DNA of 64,000 nucleotides from Bryoerythrophyllum caledonicum (GCA_963971425.1 OZ020519.1:23910786-23974785); one strand, 5' to 3'. Counted from the first letter of the stretch, positions 1-11,228 are shown. The notes: generated from the sequence alone by a model not told the origin. Numbers and translations: made by a program.

Positions 1-262
1 ACGAAGCCCTCTGATCCGGTCTTGGAACTATGCGCCTAGTTCCATCCGGCCACAACCGAAATAGAAGGCCGTTCTCCCAAGGGAACCTCGCTATCTGATG
101 TCCAACTCGATCGCGCTCCATGGCCGAAAGAGCGGGCGGAAGTGTACCGTGTTGCAGCTTGTGCAAGACTGGAACGTCTTCCCACACGTCGCTAACAACC
201 TAGGCCTTGTCCGGTTCCTCATCTGCTGCCATATCAGGCAACGTCGATGTGGATCCGGACAT
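1..262 (-). pseudogene. Ty3/gypsy integrase, N-terminal region only (partial)
   Basis: Reading the minus strand from about 235 to 1 gives a sequence typical of the segment between RNase H and the integrase zinc-binding domain, with fragments such as VLHKLQHGT, ARFPWENGLLFRLWPDGT and IVPRPDQRAS. An in-frame TAG lies near 200, and the frame differs from that of the RNase H segment, so there is a frameshift around 240-262. The HHCC finger and the DDE core would lie left of position 1 and cannot be judged. Confidence 0.7.
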
Positions 263-788
263 CAATGTGAGGTAGGCTGCTCCATGCCACCCCGGGACTG
301 ACTCTCTGTCACAGTCCCCATGCCACCTGTCAAATCCTCCTCCGATGGACTTAGATTGCGAGATAGACCATCCGCATCTAAGTTTGCGATGCCCGCCCGG
401 TGTACAACCTCAAAATCATACTCCTGAATCAACAAAGCCCACCTGGCAAGCTTGCCAGTAAGCTTGTCAGACTCCATGAGCCACTTCAAAGGCTGGTGGT
501 CGGTCACCAAGGTAAAACATTGCCATACAAGTAGGGCCTAAAATGAGCTATGGCCCAAACCACGGCCAAGGCTTCCCCCTCATAGGATGAATAATTGGAC
601 TCCGCGTTGTTGTTGCTCCTAGAAGCAAACGCCACAACGTACTTCCGTCCCTCATCATCTTTTTGAGTCAACACGGCTCTCAATCCTGCCGCACTCCAAT
701 CGGTGTGCAAGTGGAAAGGTCGTGTAGCATCTGGACGCCGCAGTACAGGCGCTGAACCGAGCTTCAGCTTCAAAGTAGCAAACGCCTA
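262..788 (-). pseudogene. Ty3/gypsy RNase H domain
   Basis: This segment removes the RNA strand of the RNA/DNA hybrid during reverse transcription. Two overlapping reading pieces show the gypsy RNase H signature: HTDWSAAG with the first catalytic Asp, YSSYEGEALAVVWA with the Glu, and VTDHQPLKWL with another conserved Asp, followed by LARWALLIQEYDFEVVHR and the LDADGLSR exit. A TAG at about 786-788 separates it from RT in the same frame, and a one-base frameshift lies near 510-530. The catalytic residues look conserved; the breaks, not the active site, make it non-functional. Confidence 0.85.
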
Positions 789-1740
789 CTGCTGCTCCCG
801 TCCCCAAGTCCATGGCTGATCCATCCCCGTGAGAATAGTCAACGGCTTGGCAATCAAGCTGAAGTTCTTGACAAATCGGCGATAGTAATTCGCCAGGCCA
901 AGAAAAGCTCCAAGCCATGACACGTCGATTGGGGCTGGGATCTTCTGCACTGCGTCAACCTTCGCCTGCTGCACGCCATGACCTCCTGGAACAATCATAT
1001 GTCCCAAGTATGGCAACCGATCATGGAAGAATTTGCATTTGCCATGGTGCAAGCGCAATCCCCACTGCCGTAGCCTCTCGAATACCGCTTGAAGATGCCT
1101 TACATGCTCCTGTGGGCTGCTACTAAAAATGATAACATCATCAATGAGCATCGGGCGAACGGTAAACCGGTCAACACCCGGTCCATCACCTTCTGAAACT
1201 CAGCGGGTGCGTTCCTGAGGCCAAATGGAAGAAACTTCCAATGGTAGTGTTGATCTCTTCCACCCAGATCAACTCCCCAGAACGCGGTCTTCACGTGGTC
1301 GTCCACCGTCAATGGTAACTGGTGGTAACCGGACCGCAAATCCAGAGTACTAAATACTCTGGCATGTCCCACCGCATCAAACAACTGCTCTGGCGTGGGC
1401 ATGGGATACCGATCCGACTTGGTCTTACAATTGACCGGCCTATAATCCCCACACATCCGCTTCTCCGTCTAGTTGCCAAAGATGTCCTTCGATGGCATCA
1501 CCGTGGCACAAGCGTACTCGCCGTTGGAGAGCTCAATCAAGCTAACGGCCAACAACTCCTGACAACGAGTCTCAACCCCAACTTTCTCAGAGAGACTGAG
1601 CTTGTACGGTCGTCGGAAGATCGGGTGGTCGTCCTCCAACTGAATGTGAATCGGTTTGCCTTTGTAGCCCTCCAAATCATGGAATTAAAGGCAAAACAAC
1701 TACGATACGAACGTATAAACGCTCATACCCTTTGTGCCTC
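786..1740 (-). pseudogene. Ty3/gypsy reverse transcriptase
   Basis: Minus-strand RT with the usual order: the primer-grip region (HPIFRRPYKLSLSE), the CGDYRPVN block, FSTLDLRSGYHQLP, FLPFGLRNAPAEFQ, the catalytic IDD box (seen as LIDDVIIFSSSPQEH near 1130-1150), then the connection region YLGHMIVPGG and LGLANYYRRFVKNF. The two catalytic Asp of the xxDD box are present. An in-frame TAG at 1469-1471 falls where related elements have Trp in a GNWTE-like motif. A one-base frameshift lies just before the DD box, and an upstream frameshift or stop cluster lies near 1680-1740. It is preceded by the methyltransferase linker. Confidence 0.9.
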
Positions 1741-2132
1741 GGCACCGGTAAGATGCGGCCCCAAATCCAAAGGCCAATCATCAAACTCCGTGGTCTCCTT
1801 CTCCACCGTAGAAGACTCACCGCGTACCGGCACGGCCGGTGATTGCTACTTGATAGCAGAGAGGGCATTAATGCCCCCAGACCCCTCACTCACGGGATCT
1901 ACAGAAAATCCCGTGTCGTGATGATAAAACTGGGAAAAGATATCCCGAGCATCCTCACGGCCAAAGTCCTCTGCCAAGGCTGCAAAGATACGCTGAGCAC
2001 GAAGCTTCTCAGCCGCATGCCTCTTCAATCGAAAAAGCAACTCCGCTTCCTCGATCTCTGTGAGATGTCGCATCGCTGTCCCCTGACCATCAGAGTCTGC
2101 CCCCAGCACGCGTGGATGGTCACTCGAACGGC
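1741..2132 (-). pseudogene. Linker between methyltransferase and reverse transcriptase
   Basis: The methyltransferase frame stays open to 1846 and encodes an acidic, helix-like segment (LTEIEEAELLFRLKRHAAEK, then a Glu/Asp-rich stretch) with no motif I recognise. Past a stop at 1846 the same frame resumes with WPLDLGPHLTGAE, resembling the pre-RT segment of gypsy elements. It probably joins the two enzymes in the original polyprotein. Confidence 0.55.
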
Positions 2133-3118
2133 GTTGAGCGGCAAAACAGAGGCCACATACCCAAACGAGGGTGTTGAGGTCAATGACTTGACCCAACAAA
2201 TAACGGCGTTGGCCCTCAGAAAGATCCGGTGCGGCAGTGGTGCCTGTCAAAAAGCCCATCGCCCGCTCCCTCTCATCGGTAGAAGGCTCCTCGTAAGTTT
2301 GGGAAGAAGAATCCCAAACCATGCCCGGACCACGTGTCCTGAAGGCAAAAGAGCCCAGATAGCACATCAAGGTGGGAAATGCCCCCCGAGTGAAACCAAC
2401 GCGGTTGACCACTGCCAATGGTGGCTCATCCTCCTTGGTAACCTCCGTGGATACACGGTGGTCATCCAAAATGTCATCGACCTCACGGCGCACGGGCCGT
2501 TGCACTTGAGCAAGTGCAGAAGTGAGCGTCGTAGATGATGCCATGTTGGTCCAAATGCAACGTGGCCGATGGGCGTAAGATCCCAACGCCGCGGCATCAA
2601 CAAACGTAGGGGGACCAAGAAGGTGATGGATGTACGCCCCATCCTCACGCACCTTTGTCCGTGTATCCCCCAAAAATTCTCAAAAATGTATTCTAAAAAA
2701 TGTACCCCGGTGGTGTCGATTGGTGGGTAATTCACCACTGGATGAGCATGAGCAAATCTGCAAAGAGACCCGACCGTGGATCATCCAAGCCACGTCCAGT
2801 GCCCGCTCGTAAATGGCCTTGGCAAGGCCATCCTGCAATCACTAAGTCCACGTGATCTAACCGGCGAAGATCATCCTCACTGATCATTGTCACATCACGT
2901 GGCAACATGCCAAAACACCCTCGAATCGCAGAAGGTGGTAACTGCTCTGGATACAACGCCAGAAGACGCTGAATGTGATGGTGAGCGGCACGGTTGGCTG
3001 CAAAGCCACTATCCACGTGGATGTACCGTCGTACCTTGAGCCCGGCCTCTAACACAACCGCGAGCCCCGTACCAATACCGGCAAATAACTCCACAAGGAA
3101 AATATCCTCATCCGGTGG
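2133..3118 (-). pseudogene. Cytosine-5 DNA methyltransferase domain embedded in the gypsy pol region
   Basis: The family transfers a methyl group from S-adenosylmethionine to carbon 5 of cytosine. Motifs occur in canonical order on the minus strand: motif I ELFAGIGTG (about 3070-3094), motif IV AGWPCQGH with the catalytic Cys (about 2823), an ENF segment at the position of motif VI (ENV), motif VIII with HRPRCIWTNM (about 2545-2575), then a target-recognition region, an ERERAMGF block, and a motif X-like LLGQVIDLNTLVW ending near 2133. The length, about 320 codons, suits a complete catalytic domain. A TGA at 3119-3121, a TGA after the LLMLIQW segment and two frameshifts (near 2735 and 2670) break it. 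The order without permutation, and the ERxRxxGF block, resemble DNMT3/DRM-like rather than bacterial enzymes; that subfamily call is inference. Confidence 0.87.
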
Positions 3119-3499
3119 TCACCACTGAATAGTGCGAGCCAATAACGGAGTGGAAGAGTCCACTGACAGCAGTGGAGCATCAAGAGCGTCTACAATTTCT
3201 TCACTCCGACAAGTGAGCTCCAACGACGTCCTCCACGGCGGAAGCAAATCCTTGCAATGACGTGCAAGGATCGCCAATGGTGGGTGCTCGCGTGAATCCT
3301 CCACCCTAGACATAAATGCATATGTCTCCTCCAAAAGTGAAGAACCACACGGCAAGTCCGATGCCAGAGCACTGCATCCAAACATAGCGTCCGTTGTCAA
3401 AGTCACCGCGCTAGCAGCGAAGAGGACGGAGATGAGCTCCTTTCTGCCATCACCGGCAGACCACCGTGGCCTAATCCACGCCTCCTCCGTCCAGTTATC
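3119..3499 (-). pseudogene. Linker between protease and methyltransferase
   Basis: An open stretch of 95 codons (3119-3406) joins in frame, across a TGA at 3119-3121, to the methyltransferase motif I. It contains LTCRSEEIVDALDAPLL and ends TIQW. I recognise no domain in it. The TGA follows a Trp codon at a position where another Trp would be natural, so a TGG to TGA change is likely. Confidence 0.45.
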
Positions 3500-3835
3500 C
3501 TACCCAAATCCAAGTGGATATAGTGCCTGCTGGTCCACCAAAATATCATAGTTGGTGGCACCAGTCACAGCGCACTGAAGGGAGACATGGGAGAACAACG
3601 GACCAGATCCCACGCCAAACATCAACTGCAACGGATGTCGGTTGTAGCCCATGGCCTTCTCTGTGCCCCCAACCGATGTAACAATCGTGAATGGGCAAGG
3701 CTCGAGTTCCGAAGCACCTAGACCTAAATCTTGGGCTATCTGCTTGCAAATCATCACTGGCTGAGCTCCGGAGTCCAACATAACACGAAAGGGGGTAGCT
3801 CGAGTGGGGTTACCGTTCGTACGACCAACCACCAT
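3500..3835 (-). pseudogene. Retropepsin-like aspartic protease
   Basis: A 111-codon stretch with the aspartic protease signature MLDSGAQPVMI (D-S-G-A) near its start and a C-terminal segment NYDILVDQQALYPLGFG, as in the proteases of gypsy pol. The enzyme would cut the polyprotein into gag and pol products. It is in the same frame as the C-terminal part of gag, separated by stops at about 3839 and 4046, so gag and protease were probably one reading frame. Confidence 0.85.
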
Positions 3836-5883
3836 GACTCAGTCATCGTTTACCAAGCGTACCACCCCTGGACGCACACTACGTCGCTCCCGTACTGACC
3901 GGGCTACAACGTCAGACAAATAAGCCACTCCAGAGATCAAGTATTGATCCTTGGAGGACTGCTCCATAAGAGAGGAAGTGACATTGGCCTCAAACGCGGA
4001 AATAGCCTCCGCTGCCAACTTGGCCTGCATTGCCACCAAATCCTCCTAGGTGGGTGGAGTCGTCATTGCCTCTGACACCTCTAATGATGGCATGGGCACC
4101 TTGCCCTCTAACATACTACCCGCCAAGTGGAATACACCGGATGGTTGAAAATCCGGTGTCAAAAAGTCCACGCTAGCAAACACCGGCAAGCGCAACACCT
4201 TGTACGCCAAGGAATGTACGGCATCCACATGAGTGGAAGAAACTAGTGGTACGGTAGTCAAAGGGGGCGAAGCACCAGTAGCAGCTGCATCCGCAATGCC
4301 AAACGACAGTGGTAGCCGTGACTGACCAATGTGGTCTGGTAACCCCACGTGACGTGGACGACCACTGATACTTGGTACACTGGATGAAGGTGACACCGCC
4401 TGTGCGGTGGTCTGAGCACGAGTAGCAACTGCAGCCACAACCTCCCCGGAAGCGCTATACAAATAGGCATCTATGGCTGATGACGAACCACGACCCTTCA
4501 TTGGAGCCCGTGCGTTCACCACTTGTCCCAAAGAAGCATTCGCATTCAAGTTTTTCTCCAACTCCGCCACTTTGGCCTCCAAGTCCTTCTCCCGTGATGA
4601 ACCCGGCTGCTTCTCCGGGTGGAGAACAAAGCAGTTTTCATTGCTATGGCGGGACCAGCCATAGTGAGAACAAGTAACGAGCTTCTTCCCCTTGCCCGCA
4701 ACCTTGTCACCAAACTTGGCCGCCTTGGTCTTGGGCTTCACCTTCCCCTTCTCTGCCCTCTTCTTCTTGGAACAGTTCGGGTCCCCTTTGGTGTGATTGG
4801 GTTCTCCACAAGCCCAACAATGCACAACCTTTTCAGGTTGTGCCTCCGCCAAGCTACTCGTCGCAGTTGGAAGCTTCTTGGACTTGGGAGCGTTTATCAA
4901 TGACGTGACCAAGTCTGTGGCCTCGGACACGCCCAACGCTCTATCAAGCGCTTCCACCTCAGCAAACGCCCAAGCCAAACTGGCGTTGTTGTGATAATAA
5001 AAAAGAAGACGAGGGGTAATCAAGTCCACCATCCTCTTGTCCAATTTGGAGATAAAAATCTTCACAAGTTGGCGCTCCGTGAAAACATCACCGGCCTCCG
5101 CCGCCAACCCCGCCAATCGGGTATACATGGTGTGCGGCGTGTCCTCCTTTTCACGGCGGACATTCTGGATGCGTTGCATCTGATCACGCCGGAATCCTCC
5201 ATACTCCACCTCCAAGTGCGCCATGAACCGCGCCAGAGGGTCAAAGACTGGTGGCGGACCAACGGCCACCAATGCCGCCCGCGTGGCCTGGGCCAAACGC
5301 GACATGGCCCCCATACCGAACGCCTCATTTACAATGGCAATGCCCTTCTGCTTGGAATCCTCACTGGAGGAGCCTCCTTCCTCCTTGGGTTGATCGGTAA
5401 AGGTCGGGACAAGAGCAACGGCGCTCTCTTTGAGCGTAGTCACCAACTCCACCCGGTCGCGTCGGTAATCCTCAACCGGACGCAACTCCTCTGCATGCAA
5501 TACCGACCACCTCCCATAGGTCTCGAGCGCCTCCAGCTCCAAATATTGGGCAAAAGCTCAAAAGCGTACCAGTCGTTGAAAGACGGTGAACGCTGACGCT
5601 TCTCCTTCATCCATGTCTGGAAACGGAGCCGCCAATCGGGTAGGGAGATGCCCCGAGCCCGACCTGAGAAACGATCACGCACAACGTGGCGGTGATCGTC
5701 CTCCATGTTGTCAAACGTGCCCACACTCCAAACTCGAAGCCTACGGTCGGTATCCAACGCCGAATAAGGCTCAAAAGCCTTGTCGGTAATCGACCCTGGT
5801 CCAAAGTCTAAAGCCGGTGCACTCTTCGGAGAATCTGGTGAGGGAGAACGGTAATACCGACTTCTCGTACTCACCATAAACAA
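3836..5883 (-). pseudogene. Gag polyprotein with two zinc knuckles
   Basis: The nucleocapsid/capsid protein of the gypsy element. The N-terminal piece (5883 down to about 5545) begins MFMVSTRSRYYRSPSPDSP and continues to FNDWYAFELLP; a one-base frameshift near 5545 leads into a 498-codon stretch (5542-4046) with the capsid-like RFMAHLEVEYGGFRRDQMQR and LVKIFISKLDKRMVDL. A zinc knuckle CWACGEPNHTKGDPNC (C-x2-C-x4-H-x6-C) lies near 4800, and a second one near 4655 has its second Cys changed to Tyr (CSHYGWSRHSNENC). A predicted helical LEAKVAELEKNLN follows. A TAG at 4046 interrupts the frame, which continues to about 3839. Confidence 0.85.
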
Positions 5884-6655
5884 AAATCCCCCAGGTAACT
5901 ATCTATGGGTGCTATCTAAAGGGAAAGGGTACGGACGGACAACCTGCACCTGCAAAATCACTAAGCTATGTGCTTTACCGGTCATCACCTCCAGCTAACA
6001 CAGGTTCAACCACATCCCCCCACATGAAAAGGTCTTGCCGGTCATTACTCCGACTTCATCCCTACGGTACCCTATCACAAGCTAGCACAACAATAAATGG
6101 GGCCACCGGAAAACACCGACAACAAGCCCGCAACACGGGGGAGGTACCGCACCAGAATCCAGAAATCCAACCCGGATCCTCTCCCCCAACAACATAAAAG
6201 CAGGAAAATAAAAGAGACAGCGCCACTGGCACACGCCTACAGTGGATGCCTCAAAGTCGCAAAACCTAACGCAAATACGTCCCTCGCTCCTTACTTCCTA
6301 GCCTTTGATCTCGCAGACGTCGTCCAATGAGTGCTCCCTTGACCGTGCACAATTCGGGTCCCCCGTCCTTGTTGTCCCATGCTCCACGTGCCCTCTTTTG
6401 TGCGCCGTGGATGTGGACTCGTGAGTCTCGAGATTCTGTCCGCGTCAGATTCTCTTCTCATTGGCTTCGACCCCTGGTCAACGGCCAGCCGGCGGGTTTA
6501 ACCACCACCAGGCTGCGTTCCCAAAGGAAGTTCGCTCCCTCGGTGCTCCCCGATGTTCCTGATGTTCCCCGGCCCACTGTCCAACGTCCTTCCTTGGCCA
6601 CCGCCTCCAACTAGAGAATCCAGAGACTCTCTAAAAAAAAATCTCAAAGTGGACA
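5884..6655 (-). other. Gypsy 5' leader and probable 5' LTR
   Basis: GC-rich, non-coding sequence upstream of gag. The right edge, where GC-rich DNA gives way to AT-rich DNA, lies near 6615-6655, and TGTCCACTTTGAG on the minus strand is a possible LTR start. No convincing primer-binding site was found. Without the 3' LTR the limits stay provisional. Confidence 0.45.
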
Positions 6656-7164
6656 CCAACTTAAGATACTAAATTTCACTAGTTATTGCAAAATATTAAG
6701 CACTAAGTAATCCACTATTCTTCTACTCCTCTTCCCATCTTCTAAAAAATCTTTTAATGCAAAAATGATAATAATATAGGAGAAATAAGAAAAGGTCTTT
6801 GTCAAGTGAATGTGTTGCATATCACAAGAGTAGTCAAACGTCACGCACACCACAATGGGTGAATCAACGAGTGTGAAGTACAAATGGAAAGCATGAGACT
6901 TTACTAATGGCTTAAACCGCCACTTACAAGCAACTCTCAACAATACTCTCCACTCTCACTCACAAAGCTTGACTTGACAAAGACGTCAAGTCAAGGACAA
7001 GTGCGGCGCTATACGCACACACACGCAACCCTAACTGGATGAAAGTCATCCACGGATGAATAGGGTGCGCCGCCATATGTCCCTAAACATACGAAGATTA
7101 GTAACAAACTAATCTACACTAAAACTACAATACGGAGAGGCCCTCGACGCCACGTCCCGTGATA
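6656..7164. other. AT-rich intergenic DNA
   Basis: No gene seen. It holds a short inverted motif around 6966-6996 (CTTGACTTGAC ... GTCAAGTCAAG) and nothing else I can support. Confidence 0.5.
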
Positions 7165-7273
7165 CGATGTTCGTTGGTTGTCTGCCGACCACCCTCTTAG
7201 CTGCATTGTTTTTGTTCAATTTAGAAATAATCGCCTCATTTCCAAAACCTTAAACCTTTGGTGTATTATGGTG
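7165..7273 (+). repeat. Outer inverted repeat, left copy
   Basis: The segment containing GGTTGTCTGCCGACCA and CCTTAAACCTTTGGTGTATT matches, in reverse complement and with small differences, 18456-18562. It lies immediately outside the 1.15 kb left arm and suggests that the composite once ended here and near 18562. Confidence 0.65.
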
Positions 7274-7295
7274 TTTTGGACTCAGTTAAGTTTCG

Positions 7296-8457
7296 TTGAT
7301 TCTTTGTCGACAAAGGCCGTTTCTTATATCTTCTGAACTTTGCTCTGTTGAACTACTCACCGTCTCTCTTGTTTCATCATTGGAGATTGTTGCCTCGTAT
7401 GTTTTGCAAGAGATTTTTTCATCTAATTAATTTGGTGATTCTCATTCCTCCTCATCCGGAGTCGATTGGCTGCCCTCCTTCGATTTTGTTAAATAAGGTG
7501 TACGAGAATGTTTACGGTCTAGCGGAATCCTTAGGATCTAAATGAATCTTCAAGGTCTTTGAGAATCCTTAGTGCATATGGAGAATCTTTAGGATCCAAG
7601 GGAAATATTTAGGATATGGGAGAATATTTAGGGCCTGGAAGAATATTTAGGGTCTAAGGAGAATATGTAGATTATTGAGAATCTTTAGGTTTTGTAGAAT
7701 AATCGTCGATGGTGTCAAAGGATTCTATAGGTTTTGAAGAGATTTCATAATACTATGTGACAATTATTATAGTTTTGTGAGGCGCAATGTTTGGTGGGAG
7801 GTTATTCCAATGTATATCCTTTGGATGTAGCCCATATGCTCATTTTTTTGTATCATATTGGAGATGAAATCCGAGTCTAAGTTTATTATTGGATCCATCA
7901 TTGATCAATTTGTCCACATTTTGTTGAGTATCCGTTCACTCCAAGCGTCATTGCTTTATTATGATATTTATGGCAACGCGTTAACCCTTAAAAGATGGAG
8001 CCTATGAATATGGCATCCATCCCGATTTCCATACTACTATGTGCTCTAAGTTTTATTAAATATAAGTGGAAATTTGTTTATTTCATTTTTCAAAGATGAG
8101 ATCACATGTTTTGTTTACGTCACAAAAATCACAATTATTTTGTTGAAAACTTGAGTTTATTGTGATTTTTTGAAGAAAAAGTGAAGAAAATTCATATTAA
8201 ATACAAAGTATGCTAAAAAAAGTTTATAAAAATTTCACCTATGGTGTACATTATAGGGACAAGACTTGTGGGGTAAATGAAACTTCCGTGTTCGGCTAAA
8301 ATTAGAAAATTGGTCAACCACGATTTCAAGCCAATTTTAAAATTGCAATAACTTATTCAATTTTATGTATTCTTCAAAATTTCAAATGGGAATGGATACT
8401 AGACTTCATAAGCTTTGTTTCATTGGTTGAGTTCAAATTCAAAGAGTATCATTTGAA
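7296..8457 (+). repeat. Long inverted repeat, left arm (about 1.16 kb)
   Basis: Reverse-complement match to 13722-14843, readable along the whole length from CTTCTGAACTTTGCTCTG to CAAAGAGTATCATTTGA with scattered substitutions and indels. It contains a run of GGATC/GAATATTTAGG-like motifs at 7530-7700 and no coding sequence. With the right arm it encloses 8458-13721. Confidence 0.85.
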
Positions 8458-9730
8458 TGAATCAAATCCAGATTTAGTGCAAAAGCAAGAAGTTTCTAAA
8501 ATTCACTACATTAAGATCCATGTCACAAAGTATTTCTTCTCTAGATAAATCATGACTACCTCAATGAGGCAAGTTTCATCATTATCTATTACTTACACAT
8601 TCAATGAACTCTCCCAACAAGAGTTGAATGAATCTAATGATTTTTCATTACTTGCGGGCGTTTTACATCCGTCCAACAACCAAATTTTGGTCACCCCGAC
8701 GTTTAAGGATTAACAGCGTTTAGCAAATATTTGGGGGAGTATTTTTAGAGTACTCAGCAACGTTGTAGACGTTAGGCCAACGCACAGGGACCTTGTGAGG
8801 GCTGGGTCGGACGTCGCATAAATCAGGGTGGGCCCCACCATCGACCAACAAGGCACCCAATATTTACAGCCACTTTGACTTGCGTGGTGAAACAAGATCC
8901 GTGGAGAGAGACAAAAGGAGAGAGACAAAGTTGGAAACAAACTCTATAGAGAGAGGCAAAAGGAGAGAGACGAATAGACTTGCGTGGTGACTTCCTGACA
9001 GATCTAATTTTGGGCTTGACGGATTTACCACAGGGGGAAAACGTGAGGTAAATAATCTGTGAGGGCTCAGCCCTCATGAAATATTAACTCTGGGCCGTGA
9101 GGGTTGGCCAGAGCAAACCCGCGTTTCCGCACCGTCACATACGACGTTGCACGCTCCTCGTTAGCCTCATGTGCGCGGGCCTACTGATACAACACGGGTT
9201 TTCTTGTAGTGGATATACAATATGCTTAAGAAGTACATTATGCTTTTGGTCCAGCATTAGAGTTTTCCTGAAAGTGCTTCCCGAGTGGGCAAGTCAGGAG
9301 AAATATGGTGCTAAAGAGTATGAGATGTATAAACGGAAAAAAAAGCATGAGGAAATTTCATATCGCCTTTTTTAGCACCAATGAAATGCTTTGCAATCAA
9401 TGTTCTTGGACCCTACCCCATGCAAGCTAAAGCTCCCCATAGTATCCTAAGTTCTCACAAGGTTGACCAATAGTTCCCCCAAACCTTTCCCAAGCCAAGA
9501 CACCATGTGCATGTGGTCCCGGCTACTAACATAAGACCTTAAGATTTGGGGTACCTATCCAATGTATTTTGGTGACTTTCAGGAAAACTCAATTGTCTTG
9601 TTAAAGGACTCCAGATTCTAAATATAGACTTGTGGTCACAAATGTTGAGGAGCCGACCTAAACCGGTGCTGGTATCGCTGCAAAACCACTCAACATTGTG
9701 GTGATTCCCTTCTAAGCCTAGTCTCTTTCT
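8458..9730. other. Non-coding DNA with a CACTA-type terminus
   Basis: No gene seen. At 9192-9211 the minus strand reads CACTACAAGAAAACCCGTGT, the kind of end seen on CACTA (En/Spm) MITEs. I find no matching left end. A GAGAGAGACAAAAGG motif repeats at 8909-8970. Confidence 0.4.
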
Positions 9731-9734
9731 TTAA

Positions 9735-10678
9735 CCCCTAAAGAACCAAGTGTCAAAAATGGGCATCTTGAAAGTTTGGTCAGGTTCCTATGGTGTCAAT
9801 TTCCAACATTCCTCTTTGAAAATTTCACTATTGAAAGGCATTACCAAGACCTTAGTAGGAAAACAGTTTTTACCTAAATTGGACATTTGATCAAAAAGTT
9901 TTAGGGTTTTGAATTTCAAATGGGGAGAGCGGGCACCTCGGGCACCTCCAAAAACTTTTGCTAGGACACTTTGTTGAATGTGAGATTTTCAATACTCGCA
10001 AGTAATATTATTTCCCTTCATGTTGTCAAAATAAGTTCTTGTCTTTAGTGAAAAATAGCATACCAACCCAAGTCAAACATTTTCACACATTGTCAGTCAA
10101 TGTTGGGCAAGGTACCAAAAATACTTCTTTTTCTCCAAATAAAATTTAGATATCTTTTTATTTTTCACTTTTTATTTTTCCCACAATAATATGTGGTGTA
10201 AACCTTCTTTTTGACCATTTGGATTACCAATCTAAAACATGTTAAGTTCACAGAAAATTAAAGTGTGAATAAACAAATTCCGAACTTCTATTCCTTGCAC
10301 AATTGTTTTGAATATGCTACACCCGTCTTCTACCCCTAAAAATTGGTTTACAAGGAACTAACATCAAGCTTAACAAGATGGTAATGGATTTAGACCTCAT
10401 ATAGTGCAAAAATTTGACACCAAGTGAAGTCAAAGCGTGCTGATCCACTGCACGCAGGGAAGAAAATGAACCATATGCTTGACTTCAAACACTATAATCT
10501 TTCAATCCGTGCGGTCAAAGTTTATGGAATTCTGTTGAAATACTACTTAATAAGTTTTTATTGAGATCCTACGGTCAGAACTAGAAATATAAGTTTTTGT
10601 TTCCTTCTTTGTTCATTGCACTAGAATCCAACAGTGTTGAAGTGTTTTTGGTGTAAAATCGTCACGGTATCTTTGGGA
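9735..10678 (+). mobile_element. TTAA-flanked non-autonomous element (piggyBac-like MITE), copy 1
   Basis: The 944 bp element begins CCCCTAAAGAACCAAGTGTC and ends with an imperfect inverted version (ATCTTTGGGA). TTAA lies directly outside both ends (9731-9734, 10679-10682). The same length and sequence recur in reverse orientation at 37717-38660, also between TTAAs. TTAA duplication plus termini starting CCC is the piggyBac signature; no transposase is encoded. It serves here as the reference orientation for the family. Confidence 0.75.
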
Positions 10679-10682
10679 TTAA

Positions 10683-11228
10683 ACAAGCTAGAGTTTCTGG
10701 CACCCTAAACCCTGTAGACATGCATATATACATGAATATGCGGTGTGCTTTAAAACTCAAACTTATGCAAAACGTCAAACATGAGCTTGAGGTGGAAAAA
10801 CGCCAGCAATGGTGTACGATACATCTACTCATTTAGCAAGGCGTTGGCGGCCAAGTTAGTGATTGTATTTGATCCCATATCATGTCCGTGGGTGATTTAT
10901 GACCAAAATGTCACCCATGTGCATTTCATTTCCACTTTTGCTTCTGCTCGAAATCGGTCACCACCAAGCAATGTTGATGCGCGTGAGGTGCGGCAGATCG
11001 AAGAAACACAAGAGATTCTCTAGCTCCTTGTGCTTTCGGATCCATGCCAAGAACCGCGTGTGGGCGGGTATTGTGCATTGCAACTGACGGGGACGGAGCA
11101 GGGTTAGCGGCCAGGCGGGTCTTCTGGAAACGATAGGGCGGGGAATCGAGAGTCGGGCTGAGAAGTCGGCCTCAACCGGATCGGGGGAGGGCGCATGGGC
11201 GAGCAGCGAGGCCTGGCGGGCAGAGAGG
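10683..11228. other. Non-coding flank of the hairpin
   Basis: The first part is AT-rich, the part after about 10970 GC-rich. A short open stretch (10781-11023) resembles no family I know and is not called as a gene. Confidence 0.4.

Larger units (their letters stand above)
1..6655 (-). mobile_element. Ty3/gypsy LTR retrotransposon carrying a DNA methyltransferase domain (3' part outside window)
   Basis: Read on the minus strand, the order is leader/LTR, gag, aspartic protease, cytosine-5 DNA methyltransferase, reverse transcriptase, RNase H and the start of integrase. RT before integrase is the Ty3/gypsy order. The element is GC-rich compared with its flank and is decayed: stops of more than one kind and several one-base frameshifts interrupt every domain. 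The rest of integrase and the 3' LTR lie beyond position 1, so the LTRs cannot be compared. The 5' boundary near 6655 is inferred from the change to AT-rich DNA and a TGTCCAC-like start on the minus strand. The methyltransferase between protease and RT is the unusual feature. Confidence 0.9.

Noticed and set aside
1322..2538. Plus-strand frames of about 200 codons across the gypsy element
   Set aside because: They are antisense shadows of the RT and methyltransferase segments, which show strong motifs on the minus strand.
10781..11023. 80-codon plus-strand frame as a gene
   Set aside because: No motif, no homologous second copy, and it lies between repeats.
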